Below, piece after piece: positions 24,216 through 32,643 of a stretch of DNA of 64,000 nt. Position 1 is the stretch's first letter, and each line of letters starts with the position of its first letter. The DNA comes from CALXVA01 sp944393025 (lineage in GTDB: Bacteria > Bacillota > Clostridia > TANB77 > CAG-508). Made by a program: the position numbers and the translations under genes. Location: assembly GCA_963931445.1 (NCBI GenBank), contig OZ007016.1, positions 620,001 to 684,000 on the forward strand, given 5' to 3'. The notes beneath the pieces were generated by a model. It was not told the origin of the DNA. It made no database searches and saw only the letters and a list, made by a program, of their open reading frames with translations.

Positions 24216-25744
24216 ATGGACAAAAAACTTACTATGCTAATGATATTAGACGGGTTTGGAATAAATGAAAAAGAAGAAGCAAATGCTATAAAATTAGCAA
24301 ATACGCCTAATATAGATAAACTAATGAAAACATGCCAACAACTAAAATATATACAAGTGGATTAAATGTTGGATTACCAGATGGACAAATGGGAAATTCA
24401 GAAGTAGGACATACGAATATTGGCGCCGGAAGGATTGTATACCAAGAATTAACAAGAATAACTAAATCTATAGAAGATGGAGATTTTTTTAATAATTCAG
24501 AATTAGTAGATGCTATAGAGAATTGCAAAAAGCATAATTCAAAATTACATATATTAGGTTTAGTTTCAGATGGAGGAGTACACAGTCATATTCGTCATTT
24601 GTATGCAATACTAGAACTAGCTAAAAGAAAAGATTTTGAGAATGTATTTGTTCATTGTTTTATGGATGGTAGAGATACTATGCCTACTTCTGGAGAAGGT
24701 TATTTAATGAATCTTGAAGAAAAAATGAAGGAAAAAGGTGTTGGAAAAATAGCAACTATTTCTGGAAGATTTTATAGTATGGACAGAGATAAAAGATGGA
24801 ACAGAATTCAAAAATCATATGATGCAATAGTTAATGGAGAAGGAATAAAAGCAACTTCTGTAATATCTGCAATAGAAAGTTCTTACCAAAAAGAAGTATT
24901 TGATGAATTTGTAGAACCAACAGTTATATGCCAAAATAATGAACCAATAGCTAAAATAGAAGAAAATGATTCTGTAGTATTCTTTAATTTTAGACCAGAT
25001 AGAGCAAGAGAATTGACAAGAGCAATTGTTGATAAAGATTTTAACGAATTTGAAACTAAAAAAATGAATTTAAATTATGTATGTTTTACACAATATGATG
25101 AAACAATACAAAATGTAAAAATAGCATTTAAACCAGAAGTATTAAAAAATACATTTGGAGAATATATATCAAATAAAGGATTAACACAACTAAGAATAGC
25201 AGAAACAGAAAAATATGCACATGTAACATTTTTCTTTAATGGAGGAGAAGAAAAACAATATCCAGGAGAAGATAGAATATTAGTACCATCTCCAAAAGTT
25301 GAAACATATGATTTAAAACCAGAAATGAGTGCAATAGAAGTTACAGATAAAGTTATAGAAGCTATAAATTCAAAAAAATATGATTGCATAATATTAAATT
25401 ATGCAAATCCAGATATGGTAGGACATACAGGAAATTTATCTGCAACAATAAAAGCAATAGAAACAATAGATAAATGTGTAGAAAAAGTGGTTCAAACTGT
25501 AAAAAATAATAATGGAGTTTTATTAATTACAGCAGATCATGGAAATGCAGAACAAATGTTAGACTATAAAACAGGAGAGCCATATACAGCACATACTGTA
25601 AATCCAGTACCACTTATATTAGTTGGAATGGATGATGCTAAGTTAAGTGAAGGTAAATTAGCAGATTTAGCACCAACTATGTTACAATTAATGGGATTAG
25701 AAAAACCAGAAGAAATGACGGGAAAGAGTATTATAATAGAATAA
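24216..25744 (+). CDS. gpmI: Phosphoglycerate mutase (cofactor-independent), interrupted by a -1 type shift
   Basis: Interconverts 3- and 2-phosphoglycerate with two Mn ions. The start is ATG 24216 after AAAGGAACAGG. The first 40 codons are conserved (MLMILDGFGINEKEEANAIK then KLMKTC). Then at 24335/24336 the frame must move -1 (TGC-CAA should be TGC-CCA) to continue as CPTTKIYTSGLNVGLPDGQMGNSEVGH, which holds the catalytic serine. With one added base the protein has about 509 residues, full family length. The rest is intact (FMDGRDTMPTSG, DRDKRWNR, NFRPDRAREL, ITADHGNAEQM, GEPYTAHT). There is no CGG here, so it does not fit the +1 rule. A sequencing deletion or recent mutation is most likely, because the enzyme is essential for this pathway unless another mutase exists. 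Confidence 0.85.
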
Positions 25745-25766
25745 ACAACAATAACTGGAGGAATAT

Positions 25767-26567
25767 ATGATACAAAATTCAGAGATAAGAAGTGTATACT
25801 CTGAATTACAGAAACAATTATTTTATCTAATACCAGAAAAATGGGATAGAATATATTTATATGCTTCTGTAGAAGAAAAAATGTTAGGACTTGAAACGGG
25901 TGAAATGTTTTTTTACTATTTTCCAAAAGGAATTTTAAAGAAAAATCCTATAAATGTTTATGAGATACCTAACAGATTTAATCTTAATGAAGAGGAATAC
26001 ATAAAATTAGTAGAAAAATTATATAAGCAAATAAAGAAAATTTGGCTAATATTTAAAAAAGCAAATAACAGAATATGGACAAATTTAACAATAAGAATTG
26101 AAGGATTAAAATTTGAAATAGAATATAATTATGAAAATTTTACATCTACAAAATATTCTAATATTGATAGACATATTATATGGAAATATAATAATTTGAA
26201 ATTGCCAGAAGAAGCATTTACAAGTAAGGAAAAAAAAATTATTCATGAATATATGAATGAAAATATATATTTTTGTCCAGATATAGAAAAATATTCTGAA
26301 ACAATATATAAAAATCCAGTAAGAAGAACATTATATTATAATAAAGAACCAAAAGAAGAATATGTAAATACAAGTAGAGTACAACAAATTGAAATAGAAC
26401 CAAAAGATAAATTTGAAGAAAAACACTATACATATAATATAAAAAGAAGCAAAAAAGTAAAAAGAATTCATGAAGATAGAAAAAAAGATAATAATTCGAA
26501 AACATATTTAGAATTAGTTGAAGAACAGAGAAATAGTGTAAAAAGTCAAATATTAAAACATATTTAA
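25767..26567 (+). CDS. YezG/DUF600-like protein with C-terminal extension
   Basis: 266 residues. The first ~160 match the YezG/DUF600 pattern, with LFYLIPEKWDRIYLYASVEE, EMFFYYFPKG, a helical region, WTNLTIRIEGLKFEIEYNYEN and HIIWKYNNLKLP. Family members include immunity proteins for LXG-type toxins. The remaining ~100 residues are Lys/Glu-rich and unrecognised. No toxin gene is adjacent, so immunity is only one possibility. The gene lies between gpmI and eno with a GGAGG site and is apparently part of the glycolytic transcript. Confidence 0.75.
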   Translation: MIQNSEIRSVYSELQKQLFYLIPEKWDRIYLYASVEEKMLGLETGEMFFYYFPKGILKKNPINVYEIPNRFNLNEEEYIKLVEKLYKQIKKIWLIFKKANNRIWTNLTIRIEGLKFEIEYNYENFTSTKYSNIDRHIIWKYNNLKLPEEAFTSKEKKIIHEYMNENIYFCPDIEKYSETIYKNPVRRTLYYNKEPKEEYVNTSRVQQIEIEPKDKFEEKHYTYNIKRSKKVKRIHEDRKKDNNSKTYLELVEEQRNSVKSQILKHI

Positions 26568-26588
26568 TAAAGAAAGGATGTATGTAAA

Positions 26589-27890
26589 ATGAAAGATTAT
26601 TTAGGAATAGAAAGCATAAAAGCTTTAGAGGTATTAGATTCAAGAGGAAATCCAACAGTACAAGTTGAGGTTGTAACAGAAGGAGGTTTTTCAGGAGTTG
26701 CAATGGTTCCATCAGGAGCATCTACAGGAAGTTTTGAAGCAGTGGAATTAAGAGATGGAGAAAAAGATAGATACTTAGGAAAAGGTGTACAAAAAGCAGT
26801 TGAGAATGTAAACAAAATAGTTGCAAATAAGTTAGAAGGTGAAAATGTATATAGCCAAGCAAAAATTGACAAAATGTTAATAGATATAGATGGAACAGAA
26901 AATAAAGCAAAATTAGGCGCAAATGCAACATTAGGTGTATCTTTAGCAGTTGCAAAGGCAGCAGCAGCTTCATTAGGAATGAGCTTATACAACTATATAG
27001 GTGGAGTAAATGCAAAAGAATTACCAGTGCCAATGATGAATATAATGAATGGTGGAAAACATGCAGATAGTGGATTAACTGTACAAGAATTTATGATTAT
27101 GCCAGTAGGAGCAAAAACATTTAAACAATGTATGCAAATAGGTGTTGAAGTATATCATAACCTAAAAAAAGTATTAAAAGAAAAAGGATTATCTACAGCA
27201 GTTGGTGATGAAGGAGGATTTGCTCCAAATGTATCTAGTGAAAAAGAAGCATTAGATTTAATAATAGAGGCTATTAAAAAAGCAGGATATGTTCCAGGAG
27301 AAGATGTATGTTTAGCTTTAGATGCAGCTGCAACAGAAATGTTTGATGAAGCTAAAAAAGTAGGAAAAGATGGATACTTATTCTGGAAAACAGGAGAATT
27401 TAAAACAAAAGAACAAATGATAGACTTTATAGTAGATTTAGCAAACAATTATCCAATAATTTCAATAGAAGATGGATTAGCAGAAGAAGACTGGGAATCT
27501 TGGAAAGTATTAACAGAAAAAATAGGAGATAAAGTACAACTTGTTGGTGATGATTTATTTGTTACTAATATTAAAAGATTACAAAAAGGTATTGACATGG
27601 GAGTAGCAAATAGTATATTAATAAAATTAAATCAAATAGGAACATTAACTGAAACATTAGATGCTATAGAACTTGCACATAAAGCAGGATATACAGCAGT
27701 TGTATCACATAGAAGCGGAGAAACAGAAGATACAACTTTAGCAGATGTTGCAGTTGCTACAAATGCTGGACAAATAAAAACAGGCGCACCATGTAGAACA
27801 GATAGAGTTGCTAAATACAATAGACTTCTAAATATAGAAGATGAATTAGAAGATATAGCAGTATTTAAAGGAAGAAAAGCAATAAAATAA
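26589..27890 (+). CDS. eno: Enolase
   Basis: Converts 2-phosphoglycerate to phosphoenolpyruvate. The 433-residue product, of normal length, has MIMPVGAKTF, the catalytic loop GDEGGFAPN, metal ligands in LALDAAATEM, SIEDGLAEEDW and LVGDDLFVTN, the catalytic Lys in LIKLNQIGTLTET and the SHRSGETEDTTLADVAV signature. An AAAGGATG site precedes the ATG. Last of the glycolytic genes. Confidence 0.98.
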   Translation: MKDYLGIESIKALEVLDSRGNPTVQVEVVTEGGFSGVAMVPSGASTGSFEAVELRDGEKDRYLGKGVQKAVENVNKIVANKLEGENVYSQAKIDKMLIDIDGTENKAKLGANATLGVSLAVAKAAAASLGMSLYNYIGGVNAKELPVPMMNIMNGGKHADSGLTVQEFMIMPVGAKTFKQCMQIGVEVYHNLKKVLKEKGLSTAVGDEGGFAPNVSSEKEALDLIIEAIKKAGYVPGEDVCLALDAAATEMFDEAKKVGKDGYLFWKTGEFKTKEQMIDFIVDLANNYPIISIEDGLAEEDWESWKVLTEKIGDKVQLVGDDLFVTNIKRLQKGIDMGVANSILIKLNQIGTLTETLDAIELAHKAGYTAVVSHRSGETEDTTLADVAVATNAGQIKTGAPCRTDRVAKYNRLLNIEDELEDIAVFKGRKAIK

Positions 27891-27935
27891 GTTAATTAGG
27901 ACAAAAGGATTTATTTCCTTTTGCCCAATATATAT

Positions 27936-28010
27936 TGGGGTATCGCCAAGCGGTAAGGCATCGGACTCTGACTCCGACATTCCTGTGTTCGAATCACAGT
28001 ACCCCAACCA
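27936..28010 (+). tRNA. tRNA-Gln (anticodon CTG)
   Basis: A complete cloverleaf. The acceptor TGGGGTA/TACCCCA is followed by an encoded CCA. The D-arm region is TCGCCAAGCGGTAAGGC. The anticodon arm TCGGA-CTCTGAC-TCCGA has a normal seven-base loop and anticodon CTG, and the T-arm is CTGTG-TTCGAAT-CACAG. It reads CAG glutamine codons. A T-run follows, and a short AAAAGGA/TCCTTTT hairpin precedes. It is not the unusual tRNA the CGG frameshift hypothesis would need. Confidence 0.96.
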
Positions 28011-28125
28011 AATTTTTTTTTAGAAGATATTTATTAATATTTAATTATCTGTTATAATATACCAAATGAAGCAATTAAATAATAAAGAAACTAATATAAT
28101 TAAAATAAAGATAGGAGAGATACAT

Positions 28126-28281
28126 ATGATAGTAGATAAAAAAGGAAATTTATTTGAAGATAGAAGAAAAAATAAAGAAGACAGAAGAAAAAGTGAGAGT
28201 AATAAAAGTACAAATAAAGTAAAAAATGATAGAAGAAAAGCTGATAGAAGAAAAGAAGACAATAAAATAAAAAGAAAATGA
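28126..28281 (+). CDS. Small basic DRRK-repeat protein
   Basis: 51 residues from ATG 28126 (MIVDKKGNLFEDRRKNKEDRR), chosen because ATAGGAGAG lies just upstream. A further ATG at 28066 lacks a ribosome site. The product is highly charged, with repeated DRRK (four times) plus KRK at the end, and probably unstructured or nucleic-acid binding. A perfect terminator follows. No family recognised. Confidence 0.65.
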   Translation: MIVDKKGNLFEDRRKNKEDRRKSESNKSTNKVKNDRRKADRRKEDNKIKRK

Positions 28282-28288
28282 AAATAAA

Positions 28289-28333
28289 GCACTCTAAAAA
28301 ACTAAAATTTTAAATTAAAGTTTTTTAGAGTGC
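28289..28333 (+). terminator. Bidirectional-looking terminator
   Basis: GCACTCTAAAAAACT and AGTTTTTTAGAGTGC pair perfectly (15 bp). It lies between the + strand DRRK gene and the two convergent minus-strand genes, and the A/T runs within the arms would serve both directions. Confidence 0.75.
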
Positions 28334-28355
28334 AAATTAATATATAATTGCTAGA

Positions 28356-28478
28356 TTAGCAACATCCACCTCTGTTACCACCACAACAGCAACATATTAA
28401 TATTAAAATAATTATTATCCAAATGCAGTCATCTCCAAATCCAAAACCACATCCGCATCCACATCTATTTTCTGGCAT
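28356..28478 (-). CDS. Cys-rich single-span microprotein (YjcZ-like), second of pair
   Basis: 40 residues on the minus strand: MPENRCGCGCGFGFG, then DDC, the hydrophobic span IWIIIILILI, then CCCCGGNRGGCC. The start is ATG at 28478 down to 28476. The reverse strand upstream reads AAAGGGGGGG as ribosome site. Ten of 40 residues are Cys and ten are Gly. Size and layout (Gly/Cys head, one membrane span) recall YjcZ-type sporulation membrane peptides of Firmicutes, though the Cys content is unusual. It follows a similar gene at 28524. Confidence 0.7.
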   Translation of the reverse strand: MPENRCGCGCGFGFGDDCIWIIIILILICCCCGGNRGGCC

Positions 28479-28523
28479 AAGAATTTCCCCCCCTTTCAAA
28501 TTTTAAAGTTTAGATTAATGTAA

Positions 28524-28646
28524 TTAACAACCACAAGAATTGTTACATCCGTTACTACAACAGTTGTTACCTCCGCAACAGAAAAGTAGTAAGAATAGGA
28601 TTATAAACCATAGTAGTTCATTATTATTACAACCACAATTTCCCAT
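28524..28646 (-). CDS. Cys-rich single-span microprotein (YjcZ-like), first of pair
   Basis: 40 residues on the minus strand: MGNCGCNNNE, the hydrophobic span LLWFIILFLLLF, then CCGGNNCCSNGCNNSCGC. The start is ATG at 28646 down to 28644, with a textbook AAGGAGG seven bases upstream on that strand. It shares length and plan with the neighbour at 28356, so the pair likely arose by duplication and is co-transcribed. These are the only minus-strand genes found. The clustered Cys could bind metal or cross-link, for example in a spore layer. Confidence 0.72.
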   Translation of the reverse strand: MGNCGCNNNELLWFIILFLLLFCCGGNNCCSNGCNNSCGC

Positions 28647-28850
28647 TTCTTTACCTCCTTATAAAACTTTTTTAATTTGCTCTGTAAAGATCTTTCGTAT
28701 GGTATATATTATTCAAAAATATAAAAAGAGTTACAAAGTGGAAAAATATATTGTAAAATACTAAAGAGTATATATTTATCTAATTTTTAGTAATTTTAAA
28801 TTTGCTTAACTATTTGATAACAAAATTTTGTAAAAAAAATGTAAAAAACT

Positions 28851-28879
28851 ATACAAAAAATATAGATTAATGATATAAT
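28851..28879 (+). promoter_or_regulatory. Promoter of mutL
   Basis: The extended -10 TGATATAAT (TATAAT 28874-28879) is clear. The -35 is poor (ATACAA, 28851-28856, 17-base spacer). A GGAGG site and the mutL ATG follow at 28920. The same TGATATAAT extended -10 occurs before recD2 and ftsK. Confidence 0.55.
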
Positions 28880-28919
28880 TCATGTACAACAAATAGAAAA
28901 TGAAAAATCGGAGGTTAAA

Positions 28920-31076
28920 ATGGGTAATATAGTTTTGTTAGATGAATTAACAATAAATAAAATTGCAGCTGGTGAAGTTATTGAAAGACCAGCATCAGTA
29001 GTAAAAGAACTAGTAGAAAATTCAATAGATGCAGGTGCAAAAAAAATAACAATAGAAATAAAAAATGGAGGAATTTCTTATATAAGAATAACTGATGATG
29101 GAAAAGGTTTTTTATTTGATGATATGGAAATAGCATTTGAAAGACATGCAACAAGTAAAATTAGAAATGCAACAGATTTAGAAACTGTTACCTCTATGGG
29201 GTTTAGAGGAGAGGCTTTAGCAAGTATAGCTGCAATTAGTAATGTGGAATTAATATCAAAAACAGCAGATAATGATATTGGAAGAAAAATACAAGTAAAA
29301 GGTGGAAATATAATAAATATAGAAGATACTGGATGTCAAAAAGGAACAACAATAACAGTTACAGATTTATTTTATAATACACCAGTACGATATAAATTTT
29401 TAAAAAAAGATTTTACAGAAGCAGGTTATATTGAAGATGTTGTTACAAGAATAGCACTTATACATCCAGAAATATCAATAAAATTAATAAATTCAGGAAA
29501 GGTAGTAATTCAAACAACTGGAAATGGAGATAAAAAATCTGTTATATATAGTATTTATGGAAAAGAAATTGCAGAAAATATTGTAGATGTAAATTATGAA
29601 TATGAAGATATAAAAATAGATGGTGTTGTTGGAAAACCAATAATTGCAAGATCTAACAGAACTAATCAATTATTTTTTGTAAATAAAAGATATATAAAAG
29701 ATAAAATATTAACAAGTGCAGCAGAACAAGGCTATAAAGGCTTATTAACAATTGGAAAATATGGCTTTTTAGTACTAGATATAGAAATAAATCCACAAAA
29801 AGTAGATGTTAATGTGCATCCTGCAAAATTAGAAGTTAGATTTGAAGATGAAAATAAAATATTTAAAGCTGTTTATCATGCAATTAAAGACAGTTTATTA
29901 AAACAAGATTTAATACCAGATAGAACCAAAATAGAATTAGATAAAGATGAAAAATTAAATAATACTTGGAAAATAAATATAGAAGAACAAAATAATGAAG
30001 TAAAGATTATAGAACCAGAAAAAAACGAAGAAATCAACCTAAAAGCAGAAAATGAAAAAATAGAAACAGAAGAAATGAATAACGAAATTAAAAATGAAGT
30101 AGAAGAAAATGATACTAAAAAAGGTGGATTATTTAATTTCTTTGGAAGAAAGAAATATGAGGAAGAAGAAAAAAAGGAAAACTCGCAAAATTTTATAGAA
30201 CAAATTTATAATAATAAAAAAGATTTTAATAGTGAAATAAATAACTTACATAATGATAATGAAGATGCAACTAAAAAAATAGACTTAGATGAAATTAATA
30301 AAAAAATTAAAGAATTAGATGAAGTAAAAATTGAACCAAATTATAAAGATTTTGATGAAATGTATGCACTTACTTTCGGGAAAACAAAAAAGGAAACAAA
30401 AAATGTAGAAGAAGAAAATGAAGAATATAAAGTAAATACTGAAGAATTAAAAACTACTCAAAATATATCTATATTCGATAAACTACCAGAAAATAAAATC
30501 CCAGAATACAAATATGTTGGTATTGCATTTTCTACATATATAATTATAGAGATGAATAATGAATTATACATAATAGATCAACATGCGGCACATGAAAGAA
30601 TAATGTATGAAAAAATTAAATCAAATTATTATAGTGATGACAATAAAGACTCACAACTAATGTTGCTTCCAGATATTATAAATTTAAGCCATAAAGATAT
30701 GCAAATAGCTAAAGATAATATGGAAATTTTTGAAAAGGCAGGATTCATATTAGAAGAATTTGGAGAAAATACAATAAAATTAAGTGGAGTTCCAACAGTA
30801 TGCTTAGAATTAGATAATAAAGAATTATTTCTTGAAACTTTAGATGAAATAAATACTGTGGCAAGAACAGCAAAACAAGAAATAGAAGAAAAATTTATAG
30901 CAACAGTAGCATGTAAGGCAGCAGTAAAGGCAAATATGGCTTTATCTAAAGAAGAAGTAGATAGTTTGATGAAAAAATTATTAACTCTTCCAAACCCATT
31001 TACATGTCCACATGGAAGACCAACAGCTATAAAAATGACAAAAACAGATATAGAAAAGAAATTTTCAAGAAGATAA
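28920..31076 (+). CDS. mutL: DNA mismatch repair protein MutL
   Basis: MutL links mismatch recognition to strand incision. The 718-residue product has the GHKL ATPase domain (LVENSIDAGAKK, RITDDGKGF, SMGFRGEALASI, GTTITVTDLFYNTPVRYKF), a long Glu/Lys/Asn-rich linker (about residues 335-530) and the C-terminal dimerisation/endonuclease domain. That domain has IDQHAAHERIMYEK, ACKAAVKAN and FTCPHGRPTAI. The DQHAxxERxxYE motif marks an active nuclease. A conserved Arg in TPVRYKF is encoded by CGA. mutS is not in the window. Confidence 0.97.
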   Translation: MGNIVLLDELTINKIAAGEVIERPASVVKELVENSIDAGAKKITIEIKNGGISYIRITDDGKGFLFDDMEIAFERHATSKIRNATDLETVTSMGFRGEALASIAAISNVELISKTADNDIGRKIQVKGGNIINIEDTGCQKGTTITVTDLFYNTPVRYKFLKKDFTEAGYIEDVVTRIALIHPEISIKLINSGKVVIQTTGNGDKKSVIYSIYGKEIAENIVDVNYEYEDIKIDGVVGKPIIARSNRTNQLFFVNKRYIKDKILTSAAEQGYKGLLTIGKYGFLVLDIEINPQKVDVNVHPAKLEVRFEDENKIFKAVYHAIKDSLLKQDLIPDRTKIELDKDEKLNNTWKINIEEQNNEVKIIEPEKNEEINLKAENEKIETEEMNNEIKNEVEENDTKKGGLFNFFGRKKYEEEEKKENSQNFIEQIYNNKKDFNSEINNLHNDNEDATKKIDLDEINKKIKELDEVKIEPNYKDFDEMYALTFGKTKKETKNVEEENEEYKVNTEELKTTQNISIFDKLPENKIPEYKYVGIAFSTYIIIEMNNELYIIDQHAAHERIMYEKIKSNYYSDDNKDSQLMLLPDIINLSHKDMQIAKDNMEIFEKAGFILEEFGENTIKLSGVPTVCLELDNKELFLETLDEINTVARTAKQEIEEKFIATVACKAAVKANMALSKEEVDSLMKKLLTLPNPFTCPHGRPTAIKMTKTDIEKKFSRR

Positions 31077-31088
31077 GGAGATTTATAT

Positions 31089-31673
31089 ATGTTAATAATA
31101 ATTTTATTTACACTAATTTTAAATGCAGTATCTATACTCTTAATGTATAAATGCTTAAATGGAATAGACAAAAAAGAAAGATGGATTTTTGTAATAATTG
31201 GAACAGCTTTAATGTATGTAGTAACCAATATAACATATTGGTTTGGAACAAAAAATATACAAATATCTGAAGAAACACTACAACTTGGAAAAGATTTAAT
31301 AATCTTTTTATTTGTACCAATTAATGGTATACTAATACTGCCATTATTTGCAAAATCATATATGAAATTTAAATTAGGAAATATGGATTTTAGCATATTA
31401 AGAAATAGAGGAATAGTTTTATTAGTAATATTGCTAATAATATTAATTATAGAAGGAATTTATTTTGGAAATATTCAAAAACAAGTTTTAAATATAATTA
31501 ATCAAAAAAATAATAAAATACAAGAAAATATAAACAATTTAAATGAAGTAGAACAAAATACTGAGAATGTAATAAATGAAATAACAAATGAAATAGTAAA
31601 CGAAATGCAGAATGATACAATAAATGAAGAATCAAATCAAATTACAAACGATATACAAAATGTAATTGAATAA
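31089..31673 (+). CDS. Membrane protein with Asn/Glu-rich tail, unknown
   Basis: 194 residues. Membrane spans lie at about residues 1-20, 33-52, 67-90 and 109-128. A hydrophilic tail follows, composed largely of N, E, I and Q with recurring ENV/NEI(T/V)NE units. The gene is 12 bases after mutL with an AAGGAG site and 37 bases before miaA, so it is probably in that operon. No family recognised, and the tail looks disordered or coiled-coil. Confidence 0.7.
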   Translation: MLIIILFTLILNAVSILLMYKCLNGIDKKERWIFVIIGTALMYVVTNITYWFGTKNIQISEETLQLGKDLIIFLFVPINGILILPLFAKSYMKFKLGNMDFSILRNRGIVLLVILLIILIIEGIYFGNIQKQVLNIINQKNNKIQENINNLNEVEQNTENVINEITNEIVNEMQNDTINEESNQITNDIQNVIE

Positions 31674-31710
31674 GAATTTAATATGCAAAACAAATGGGAT
31701 GTGAAACTTT

Positions 31711-32643
31711 ATGAAAAAACAAAAAGTTATAGTTATTTGTGGACCAACAGCATCAGGGAAAACAAAGTTGTCAATTGAACTTGCTAAAAAAATAAATGGT
31801 GAAATTGTATCTTGTGATTCAATGCAAATATATAAAGATATGAGTATAGGAACAGCAAAACCAACTAAAGAAGAAATGCAAAATATAAAACATTATCTTA
31901 TAGATTGCATATCTCCTGAAATAAGATATAGTGTAGCAGATTATAAAAAACAAGCAATAGAATATATAAAAGAAATATTTGCAAAAGGGAAAGTTCCAAT
32001 AATAGTAGGAGGAACAGGACTTTATGTTGAATCTCTAATATATAATATTGAATATAATGAAATTAAAACAGATTTAAAATATAGAGAAGAATTAGAAAAA
32101 ATATCTCAAGAAGAAGGATTAGAAAAGCTTTATGAAAAAGCATTAAAAATAGACGAAAAAGCAACAAAAAAAATTAGTAATAATGATAAAAAGCGTATAT
32201 TTAGAATTCTAGAAATATATCACACTACAGGAAAAACAAAAACAAAGCTAGAAGAAGAATCTAGAAAAAACAAACCAGAATATGAATTTTTATTATTTGG
32301 TTTAACAATGGACAGAGAAAAATTATATGAAAGAATTAATCTTCGTGTAGATAATATGATGCAAGATGGATTAGTGCAAGAAGTAAAAGAATTATTGAAT
32401 AAATATGAAGAACTTCCAACAGCAATACAAGGTTTAGGCTATAAAGAAGTTGTAGAATATTTAAAAGGTGATACTTCAAAAGAAGAAATGATTGAAAAAA
32501 TAAAATTGGAAACAAGAAGATATGCAAAAAGACAATTAACTTGGTTTAGAAAATACAATAATTTAACTTGGCTTAATGCACAAAATGATTTACAAGATAA
32601 TATAAGAATTATTTTGGAGGAATATAGTGGAAAAAACAACTAA
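31711..32643 (+). CDS. miaA: tRNA dimethylallyltransferase
   Basis: Adds an isopentenyl group to A37 of tRNAs reading UNN codons. The 310-residue product has the P-loop GPTASGKT (residues 10-17), SCDSMQIYKDMSIGTAKP, the HYLIDCISPE region, VGGTGLYVESLI and the C-terminal LETRRYAKRQLTWFRK. The upstream neighbour mutL and downstream genes are typical in Clostridia. It overlaps the next gene by 17 bases. Confidence 0.97.
   Translation: MKKQKVIVICGPTASGKTKLSIELAKKINGEIVSCDSMQIYKDMSIGTAKPTKEEMQNIKHYLIDCISPEIRYSVADYKKQAIEYIKEIFAKGKVPIIVGGTGLYVESLIYNIEYNEIKTDLKYREELEKISQEEGLEKLYEKALKIDEKATKKISNNDKKRIFRILEIYHTTGKTKTKLEEESRKNKPEYEFLLFGLTMDREKLYERINLRVDNMMQDGLVQEVKELLNKYEELPTAIQGLGYKEVVEYLKGDTSKEEMIEKIKLETRRYAKRQLTWFRKYNNLTWLNAQNDLQDNIRIILEEYSGKNN

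Noticed and set aside
24216..25744. Including gpmI in the CGG frameshift set
   Set aside because: The shift needed is -1 (one missing base), at TGCCAAC, with no CGG nearby. It is a different event, most simply an indel error or mutation.
27936..28010. tRNA-Gln as the suppressor that reads CGG
   Set aside because: Its anticodon loop has seven bases with anticodon CTG. It reads CAG and cannot read CGG or a four-base CGGN codon.
28540..28764. Plus-strand 74-codon frame over the Cys-rich gene pair
   Set aside because: It has no ribosome site and is the complement of the convincing minus-strand gene at 28524-28646.
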